DNA from: Anaeramoeba ignava
Lineage: Eukaryota; Metamonada; Anaeramoebidae
Reading direction: 5' to 3'
Length of the DNA stretch: 64,000 nt
Assembly (NCBI GenBank): GCA_028826165.1
Contig: JAPDFW010000081.1
Location: 1,151,206-1,215,205, forward strand
The stretch's first letter is position 1, and each line of letters opens with the position of its first letter. Below are positions 55,216 through 64,000 of this stretch, in pieces. Below the pieces are notes generated by a model. That model had not been told where the DNA came from and did not search any database. It worked only from the letters and a program-made list of their open reading frames with translations. A program made the position numbers and the translations under genes.

Positions 55216-58200
55216 ATGTCACTTTCTTTAAGAGTAATTTTTAATGAAAAAAAATTTAATAAGAAAATGAAATTTAAAAGTGAATCAAAAGGATCGGAAG
55301 TAAAAGAAATGATAGGGAAAAAAATAACAAAAGAATTTTGATACAAAAATTATCATTTATTCATTCCTCATGAAAAGAAGGAGAATTTATTCCAGGAGAA
55401 TGGATTAAAGAAACAGAAACTTTATCAAGTTATGGATTAATAAATGGTTCTATAATTGAATTAAAAACATTTTTAATAAAAATTAGAGTTAAAACGTTAT
55501 CAAATACTGAGAATATTCTTGATATTAATTTACAAGAAAATGTAAAAAAATTTTTTTTAATTTTTAATTTAAATTTTTAATTTTTAAAAATTTTTTTCTT
55601 TTTAGGTTTCAAATGTAATTTCCCAAATTCATAAAGAATTATCTTTACCAAATCCAATAGAATATTATTCACTTGCTAAATGTGGTGAATTTGAATATGA
55701 AACAAAAGGTTTTTCTTTTTAAATTTTTTAATTTAATTTTTGATTTAAAATTTATTTTATTTTATTATTTTTAAGTTTTGGAAAAATCAAAAACATTATT
55801 TGAACAAGATGTTTGTGATGGAAGTGCAATAATAAAATGTGTTGAATCATTTTATTTTGAAAAATTTGATCAATCTTTTAATGAAGGTGATGCTTTAACA
55901 ACAAGGTTTTATTTTAAAAAATTAAAAATTCAAATTCAAATTAAAATTCATTTATAAAAATTTAAATTAAAAATTATAGATTTGAATGCTTTAGAAAAAA
56001 TATTTTATCAGGAAATCATTTAGTTGGATTAGATGATGCTCTTAATTTTGCTGCTTTAGAAATGCAAATTCAAATAGGAAATCATGATGAAAAAAAACAT
56101 AAACCATCATTTATTAAGTAATTTAGAAAAGAAATTAAAATTAAAATTAAAATTAAAATTAAAATTATTTTATTCATTTTATATATATAAAATATATAAA
56201 AAAGACCAAAATTATATTTATCTCCTTTATGGGTTTTAGTTGAAGGAATTGAAAAAGATTTAATTCATGCTCATTCATTAATTGTTGGAATGAGTGAAAA
56301 AGTTGCTAAAGAAAGATTTGTTTTTCATGTTTATGCAACTAAACCATTTTCAACTAATTTTTATAATACAAAAGTATAAATTAAAATTAAAATAATTAAA
56401 ATTAAAATTCATTTTGAAAATTGTTTTTATTTCTCTCTAGGAATTAGTCTCTAAGAAAAAATATAAACCATTTGTTGTTGGAATTACTCCTGAAGCTTTA
56501 ATTAAATATACAGAAGATAGAAAAACAATATTATCAATCATTAAAATTATTGATATTAAAAGATTTGCAACAACAATTAATAGTATAACATTCCATTATC
56601 TTAATAGAGCTGAAAAATTCCAATCTTTTCAATTTTTTTGTGATCAAATTATGGAAATTGAAGAATTAGTTAAAAATTATTTATCAGCAGCTGTTAAAAA
56701 GAAAAGCAAATTTACTTATTCAGAAACAAATTGATTCACAAGGAAAAACAGAATCTGAATATAAACCATCACAAAATAAATCACATAAATTAATCACTGA
56801 ATCTTCAAAATATCAACTTGAAAAATTAAAGGAATCACAAAATGAAGTTATTCAACAATCAGATATTGGATTTACAAACACTCAAATAAATCAAGAAATT
56901 CTTCATTCAACTCAACAACTCCAAGATATTTCTTTTGTATCAAAATCAAACATTACAACAAGAAGAGATCGTGATGAATTTATGACAAGCAATATTAATG
57001 AAGAAAACCAAAATTCACAGCCAACAGATTATAGTACCATTTCAAATGATTTGGATATGTCTCAATTATTAAGTCAAAAAATTGATTCAAATGATTTAAA
57101 TGCTTTTATTAGTTCAAAACCAAATACAAGTGGTAATCAATTCCAAAGTGATTATGGAATTTCTAAACCAGAACAAGCTTTTATGAGTGGGAATTTCCAA
57201 AGTGAATTTGAAACTTCAAATATTGAAAATTTAATGAGTACAAATTATTCAGAATTTACTTCACAATTTGGAGTTGCAGATCCACAACAAATATCTTCTC
57301 CAAATTTAACAACACAACAAGAAACAACACCAAATCCTCAATTTATTCCTCAATTACCTCATGATTTTTCACCTCATAATAAATTTGATCCTTCACCACT
57401 TGATTTTTCTACACAATCAATTGAAGATTTATTAAAAAGTGATTTAACAACAATGAATCAAAATCAAAATCAAAATCAAAGTAATCAAACATTGCAATTT
57501 ATGAAAACAAAAATCCAATCAGATTTGGAAAAAGCAAATTCTCAAACAGATATTCAACAAGACCCAAGACTTACAACAACAGCACTCAATTCTTTTCTTA
57601 ATACAAACTATCTAAACACAACAAGAATTAATCCTATTGAATTGAATAGTACAATTATGAGATCAGCAAATTTTGTTAAATCATTTTCAATTTTTGTTCA
57701 AATACCAGAAAGTAATGAACAAAGTGTTCATATTGGAAATGTTTCAACTTTTATCGTAAATAACTCAGTTAATAATTTACCACAAGAAATCAATATTCGA
57801 GAATTTCTAAGTAAAGATTCCAAATTCCAAATACCAAATGAATATATTGTATTGAATGAATTAGCAAACAATACTTTTATTGCATTTACAAAATCACAAT
57901 CAAAATTACAACCAAATTTTGAGAATTACAAAACAAGATTAAGTTTTTTGAATAATTTAACAATAAATTTTACTGAAACAATTTCTAAAATTATGGTTGA
58001 TTTCCCTAAATTACTTCTTCCTGATTTGAGACAATTCAAAGAAAATGTTCATACAATAACAAGTAAACTCAAAAGTATTAACAATGAAATACAAAAACTT
58101 GCAATGGCAACTTTATGTGAAGATTTAGAAATGATAATGTTCAAGAAACAACATCCAGAAACTATAAAAGGACAAAATCAAGTACAAACATTTACACCTT

Positions 58201-59594
58201 TATCAAATAAAATTACCAAAATTTTTGGAGGAGTAAATAAAATTATTACAGACCTTATAGTTTCCATTGTTCAATCAGGAAACACACCTTCTAATTTAAG
58301 TAATTATGGAAGTGCTTTATCAAGATTATTTATTACAACAGTTCAAACATGTAAATCTATTATTGAAAATGCACAAATTACTAAGAAAGAATTTGATATA
58401 ATCCCAATACCAAATCAACAAACTTTGAATTCATTATCAAATCAATTTTATCAAGTTTCTGAAATTTTATGTAAAGTTTATGGATCTGAAATTTTTGATT
58501 CTTATTCAACTTTTTCTATTCCAAATTCTGAAACTTTAATTACAATAATGAATAATTTCCAAGAAATATCTAATTTTTGGGATATTATTTCAGAAAATGT
58601 TATAAACAGTAACAAAAATAACACAAGTTTTTCTTCAGAAATTTTAGCAAATCTTCAACAAATTCAAAATAAAATAATATTTATTAAAGAGAATAAAGCC
58701 AAAATAGTTGAAACAGATAATCCTAATATTACAATATTGAGTGAATTAATTGGGAAATTAATATCATTATTAACAAATATAGAATCATCAGAATCAGATT
58801 CCAAATCAAAATCAAAATCACCCTCAAACTCATTTAGTACAGGAACAACACATCAATTTATTATTGAATCAGCAAATTCACTCATTTTACAATTTAGCAA
58901 AATTACAACAGAAATGAAAACCAAATCAATAAATACTAAATTAGTTGAAGATTCTAATCCTATTATTAATCAATTTAATCAAATTTTACAACTATTAACA
59001 GGAAATTCACAATTATTTTATTCAAATACAAATTATTTAACAGCTTTTCAATCTTCATTAAATCAAATTTATCAAATAATCAAACAATTAAAACCAATTT
59101 CAGAATCTTTTGAAACAAATATTCAAGAAAGTATTTCAAGTATTTTCAAGTTGATTAATTTGATACAATTATTAATTTTCAAGCAATCACACATTATAAT
59201 TCGAACATCAATCCAAAAATTTAGTGAAAATTTTATTTCTTTATTTAAATCATCAAATCAAGCAATAACAGGATTTGGAGAAGAACAAAAACAGAAATTT
59301 TCAATTTTTGCACAAGAAGCTCATTTAAGTTTAAAAAACATAGCAAATTTAACACAATTAAAAGATAGTAAATCTTTAAATAATATTGATGAATTGGTAT
59401 TAAAACCTTTAACTTTATTACTTTCAAAAATTATTCCTTTTTATAATTATGTTAAAGAATTATCTGTTTCAGTTTCTGATCTTGATTCTCAATTAAATCT
59501 TCTTTCATCATTAAGTAATTTTAATAATCAATTTCAGAATTTTAAATCATTAATTGAAACATTAATAAAATTATTTAGTAATAAGATAATTTAA
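55216..59594 (+). CDS. Talin-like protein: FERM head with an unusual tail, frame breaks present
   Basis: Exons 55216-55541, 55606-55708, 55776-55905, 55980-56117, 56205-56373 and 56441-59594 join in phase; ~1339 aa if two A-run indels are allowed for. The head matches talin blocks: FRKNILSGNHLVGLDDALNF with MQIQIGNHDEKKHKPSF (F2), MSEKVAKERFVFHV, and F3 VVGITPEALIKYTED...IIDIKRFATTINSITFHYL. Breaks: TGA at 55339, one A missing near 55373-55376, one A extra near 56702-56705. After the head comes a Gln/Asn/Ser/Thr-rich linker (~residues 510-710) and ~630 mostly helical residues. I see no C-terminal I/LWEQ actin-binding domain, unlike animal and Dictyostelium talins. Talin heads bind integrin-type receptor tails and membranes under the plasma membrane. 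Two FG-GAP receptors lie in the same window, but no link is shown. Confidence 0.75.
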
Positions 59595-59802
59595 AAAGAA
59601 AAGAGAAGATAAGAGAGATTACTAATAATTTTTTTAATTAATTTTTTTCTTTTTTAATTTTTCATTTTTCATTTTTCATTTTTCTTTTTTTTTTGCTTTT
59701 TTTCTTCTCAAATAAATAAAAAAAAAGAAAACATCAATTTAAAAAAAAACAATACAAAAACAACAAATTTTTCATTTAAAATTTAATTAACCAAAAAAAA
59801 TT
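59595..59802. promoter_or_regulatory. Spacer and putative promoter of the DOCK gene
   Basis: 208 bp between talin-like stop and DOCK start, both on plus. It contains a run of TTTTTCATTTTTCATTTTTC at about 59655-59680, the same T-rich CATT element seen before most genes here. Confidence 0.4.
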
Positions 59803-62800
59803 ATGACAAATACTTGGAAACCAATAAGGAAATGTGCAGTTGGTTTGATATTTATTTAAAAAAAATTAATTTGAAATTTATAAATTAAAATATAAATAAA
59901 ATTATAAATAAAATTATAAATTAAATTATAAATTAAATTATAAATAAAATTATAAATTAAATTATAAATAAAATTATAAATAAAATTATAAATTAAATTA
60001 TAAATAAAATTATAAATAAAATTATAAATTAAATTATAAATTAAATTATAAATTAAATTATAAATAAAATTATAAATTAAATTATAAATAAAATTATAAA
60101 TTAAATTATAAATAAAATTATAAATAAAATTATAAATTAAATTATAAATAAAATTATAAATTAAATTATAAATTAAAATTATAAATAAAATTATAAATTA
60201 AATTATAAATAAAAATTATAAATAAAAATATAAAATTAAATTATAAATAAAATTATAAATAAAATTATAAATAAAATTATAAATAAAATTATAAATTAAA
60301 ATATAAATAAAATTATAAATAAAAATTATAAATAAAATTATAAATAAAATTATAAATAAAATTATAAATAAAATTATAAATAAAATTATAAATTAAATTA
60401 TAAATTAAATTATAAATAAAATTATAAATAAAATTATAAATTAAATTATAAATAAAATTATAAATAAAATTATAAATTAAAATTATAAATAAAATTATAA
60501 ATAAAATTATAAATAAAATTATAAATTAAAATTATAAATTAAATTATAAATAAAATTATAAATAAAATTATAAATAAAATTATAAATAAAATTATAAATA
60601 AAATTATAAATAAAATTATAAATAAAATTATAAATAAAATTATAAATAAAATTATAAATAAAATTATAAATTAAAAATTATAAATTAAATTATAAATTAA
60701 ATTATAAATAAAATTATAAATAAAATTATAAATAAAATTATAAATAAAATTATAAATAAAATTATAAATAAAAATATAAATAAAATTATAAATAAAAATA
60801 TAAATAAAATTATAAATTAAATTATAAATTAAATTATAAATTAAATTATAAATTAAATTATAAATTAAAATTATAAATTAAATTATAAATTAAAATTATA
60901 AATTAAATAATAAATAAAATTATAAATTAAAATTATAAATTAAATTATAAATTAAATTATAAATAAAATTATAAATTAAATTATAAATTAAAATTATAAA
61001 TTAAATTATAAATAAAAATTATAAATAAATTTATAAATAAAATTATAAATAAAATTATAAATAAAATTATAAATAAAATTATAAATAAAATTATAAATAA
61101 AATTATAAATTAAAATTATAAATTAAATTATAAATAAAATTATAAATAAAATTATAAATAAAATTATAAATAAAATTATAAATAAAATTATAAATAAAAT
61201 TATAAATAAAAATTATAAATAAAATTATAAATAAAATTATAAATTAAATTATAAATTAAATTATAAATAAAATTATAAATAAAAATTATAAATAAAATTA
61301 TAAATAAAATTATAAATAAAATTATAAATAAAATTATAAATAAAATTATAAATAAAATTATAAATAAAAAAATATAAATTAAATTATAAATAAAATTAAA
61401 TTATAAATAAAATTATAAATAAAATTATAAATAAAATTATAAATAAAATTATAAATAAAATTATAAATAAAATTATAAATTAAATTATAAATAAAATTAT
61501 AAATTAAATTATAAATAAAATTATAAATTAAATTATAAATAAAATTATAAATAAAATTATAAATTAAATTATAAATAAAATTATAAATTAAATTATAAAT
61601 TAAATTATAAATAAAATTATAAATTAAAATATAAATAAAATTATAAATAAAATTATAAATAAAATTATAAATAAAATAATAAATAAAATTATAAATAATT
61701 GTTTTATAAAGCTTTATATCAGTTTTCTCCAACAGCACAAGAACAAATACCATTAGAATTTGGAGAATTAATTGAAACAAGTGAAGAAATTGCAGGATGG
61801 ATAAGAGGAAGAAGTTTAATGACTGAAAGAATAGGAATTTTTCCATCAAATCATGTTAAAATTATAAGTGATGATATTCCATCAAAAAAAATATTAATGA
61901 ATTCTGTTTTTCATCCTTATATTGAAGCTGATCCTATTGTTATTGAAATTGATAATATTTTACTTGAATGGGCAGAATCTTTTCATGATTTTTTTATTAA
62001 AAAAGATTTTATTAATCTTAATTTCATACAACAAAAAATTAGACAATTATTATCACTTAGAAGAACAATTATTAATACTTCTTTATCTCGTGTTTGTGGT
62101 TTTAAATTCAAAATTCAATTCAAAATTCAATTCAAAATTCAAAATTCAAAATTCAAAATTAAAATTCAAAATTAAATTCAAAATTCAAAATTCAAAATTC
62201 AAAATTCAATTCAAAATTAAATTATAAATTCAAAATTCAATTCAAAATTAAATTATAAATTCAAAATTCAATTCAAAATTAAATTATAAATTCAATTCAA
62301 TTCAATTCAATTCAATTCAAAATTCAATTCAAAATTAAATTCAATTCAATTCAAAATTCAAAATTCAATTCAAAATTCAATTCAAAATTCAATTCAATTC
62401 AATTCAATTCAAAATTCAAAATTAAATTCAATTCAATTCAAAATTCAAAATTCAATTCAATTCAATTCAATTAAATTAAATTATAAATTATAAATTCAAT
62501 TCAAAATTAAATTAATTTCAAAATTAAATTCAATTCAAAATTCAAAATTCAATTCAATTCAATTCAAAATTCAATTCAAAATTCAAAATTCAAAATTCAA
62601 AATTAAAATTCAAAATTAAATTCAAAATTCAAAATTCAAAATTCAAAATTCAATTCAAAATTAAATTATAAATTCAAAATTCAATTCAAAATTAAATTAT
62701 AAATTCAAAATTCAATTCAATTCAAAATTAAATTCAATTCAAAATTCAATTCAAAATTCAAAATTAAATTCAAAATTCAATTCAAAATTAAATTATAAAT

Positions 62801-64000
62801 TAAATTATAAATTAAATTCAAAATCAAAATTAAATATAAATTAGGAAGTCAAAATATCTCTTAAAAAAAAGATTATTACTATCATTTCACAAGGAAATGA
62901 ATTAACTGGTGTAAATGAACAACCAAGAAATTCTAAAGGACATTTAGCAACAGAAGATAATACAAAAATTAATAAATTATTCAAATTATATAAACAAATG
63001 TCTCAAGAAGAAATTACCAAAAAAGAAATACAAAAATTAGAAGAAGATTGTCAACTTCTTCTTCGATTGGATGTAAATTAATTTATTGTTATATTTTTAT
63101 ATTGTTTTTTATTTTTATATTTATATCTTTTTAGGCTTTTTGTTATTGATATTGATGATGATATTGAATTTAATTTTTTCACTATGATTTTTCTAAAAAG
63201 CAAAAATAACTTCTGATTATTCAATTTTTTTAAGAAAAGGAGAACAACCAATGGATTTAGTTTCTAAAAATATTTTAAAAACATTATTTGTTGTATGAAG
63301 ATTTAATTTGGGAAAAATTTTAATTTAATTGGGAAATTATTTAGGAAATTACAAAAAGTGATAGAGAAAATCTTTATATTTCTTGTGATATTGTTAGATA
63401 TTCAGAAATTGCAAATCAAACAAAAACAAAAATTCAAAATAAATCAGATGGTCAATTATTTAGAAGACCTTATGCATGTTGTGTTTTAGCTTTATCAAAT
63501 GATTTACTTCAAACATGTTCAGGAAAATTAATGGATTTTGTTGCAGATGTTTTTACACCAAATCAAGAAAGTTTTTTCAGAAATATTCAAGAATGTATAA
63601 AAAAAATCAATTAAATTTTTAAATTTGATTTTTAATATTTATTTATATATTTCTTTTTAGTAATAATTTCAAATGATCCAAAAGTTGAAAAAAAAGTTGG
63701 AAGTAGAATTGCAATTCAATTATCAGCTCATTTTGGGAAATTAAATGAAGTATTGAAAAAACATACAGCATTATTATCAATTCAACAAACATTAAAAATG
63801 AAATTACCATAAGTGGTTTTACCATCATATTATCAACATGATTTATATATTGCAATGAAATTAGATTTTTCAAATTGTAAAGCTAAAAATATTGAATATA
63901 GATTAACTGTAAGAAAAATAATGGAAATGAATTAAGAGGATGTATAAATCTTCAAGGAAAAATGAATCAAATGAAAAACATATCAGTGGTTTTATATCAT
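59803..64000 (+). CDS. DOCK-family Rac/Cdc42 exchange factor with N-terminal SH3, 5' part; frame damaged
   Basis: Exon 1, 59803-59842, reads MTNTWKPIRKCAV and joins across an 1869-bp repeat intron to exon 2, 61712-62091, giving the SH3 domain ALYQFSPTAQEQIPLEFGEL...GIFPSNHVKII. Further exons are 62845-63072, 63135-63292, 63345-63594 and 63661 to the window end. DOCK signatures in order: SLSR/EVKISLKKKI, DRENLYISCDIVRYSE, LFRRPYACCVLALSNDLL, ESFFRNIQE, SRIAIQLSAHFGKL and YYQHDLYIAMKLDFSNCKAK (start of the C2/DHR-1 domain). SH3-bearing DOCKs activate Rac with ELMO partners at the membrane. Frame breaks occur at T runs 63137-63141 and 63174-63179, A runs 63202-63206 and 63914-63918, and an in-frame TAA at 63810. 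Either sequence error or a decaying gene. The catalytic DHR-2 is beyond the window. Confidence 0.75.
59843..61711 (+). repeat. DOCK intron 1: AAATTATAAATA array, 1.9 kb
   Basis: 1869-bp intron of 11-bp units AAATTATAAAT with A/T variation at one place (AAATAAAATTATAAAT versus AAATTAAATTATAAAT). Only A and T for almost its entire length; no AG or GT seen inside. Donor G/GTTTGA, acceptor TATAAAG. Confidence 0.93.
62092..62844 (+). repeat. DOCK intron 2: AATTCAAAATTCAATTC array
   Basis: 753-bp intron of 5-bp and 8-bp blocks AATTC and AAAATTCA in variable order, with ATAAATTC segments. A ~150-bp stretch near 62105-62270 recurs at about 62575-62720, so there is also a longer duplication inside. 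Donor CGT/GTTTGT, acceptor TTAG. Confidence 0.88.

Noticed and set aside
55339-55341. TGA read as tryptophan (altered genetic code)
   Set aside because: TGA serves as the stop of the small gene at 42219-42940 and most genes show no in-frame TGA. Nearby A-run indels make local sequence error the simpler reading.

Overview
This window is nuclear DNA of an extremely AT-rich protist. Genes have spliceosomal introns: 5' sites are mostly GTAAAT, with GTTTGA, GTATTA and GTTAAA variants, and 3' ends are AG. The content is eukaryotic: eIF2 gamma, UPF1, a TIA/Nam8-like RNA-binding protein, a talin head, a DOCK-family Rac exchange factor, a rhomboid, a Dictyostelium-type 7TM receptor and a gamma-secretase-activating-protein (GSAP) homologue. 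The RCC1-BTB family, asparagine/glutamate-rich runs and two-FtsX-domain permease recall amoeboid protists such as Anaeramoeba (Metamonada). That placement is an inference from gene style, not proven. No CRISPR, transposon, tRNA or rRNA was recognised.

Layout. 1-10.9 kb: a broken RCC1-BTB copy, a large FG-GAP/Fn3-like surface receptor, an intact RCC1-BTB gene and a diverged three-exon RCC1-BTB gene. 11.0-19.2 kb: eIF2 gamma in ten exons, including inferred microexons of 9, 3 and 11 nt, and a two-RRM protein split by a 2.9 kb simple-repeat intron. 19.4-25.1 kb: one five-exon gene joining a nucleotidyltransferase-like domain to ankyrin repeats. 25.5-31.6 kb: UPF1, a 1.2 kb 12-bp array, a small acidic protein and a 7TM receptor. 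31.8-39.1 kb: the GSAP homologue (11 exons, 831 aa) and an FtsX-type permease. 39.2-42.9 kb: a ~145-bp satellite, a kelch protein and a small unknown gene. 43.0-52.0 kb: two RCC1-BTB genes, a second surface receptor and a fourth, frame-broken RCC1-BTB copy. 52.2-64 kb: a rhomboid, a talin-head protein and the 5' half of a DOCK gene.

Three themes stand out. (1) Many introns are packed with short AT-rich tandem repeats, each intron with its own motif, while ordinary introns are only about 50-120 nt. The repeats almost never contain AG on the sense strand. (2) Both surface-receptor genes are flanked on each side by RCC1-BTB genes, so the two loci look like copies of one cassette. The receptors also share a 185-aa (555-bp) internal repeat. 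(3) Single-base indels at A or T runs break eIF2 gamma, the ankyrin gene, the permease, the talin gene and, densely, the DOCK gene, while long neighbours are intact. This may be sequencing error or real decay, and reads or transcripts would be needed to tell.

Exon coordinates were worked out by hand from homology and reading phase. Where stated, the summed exon lengths are divisible by three.
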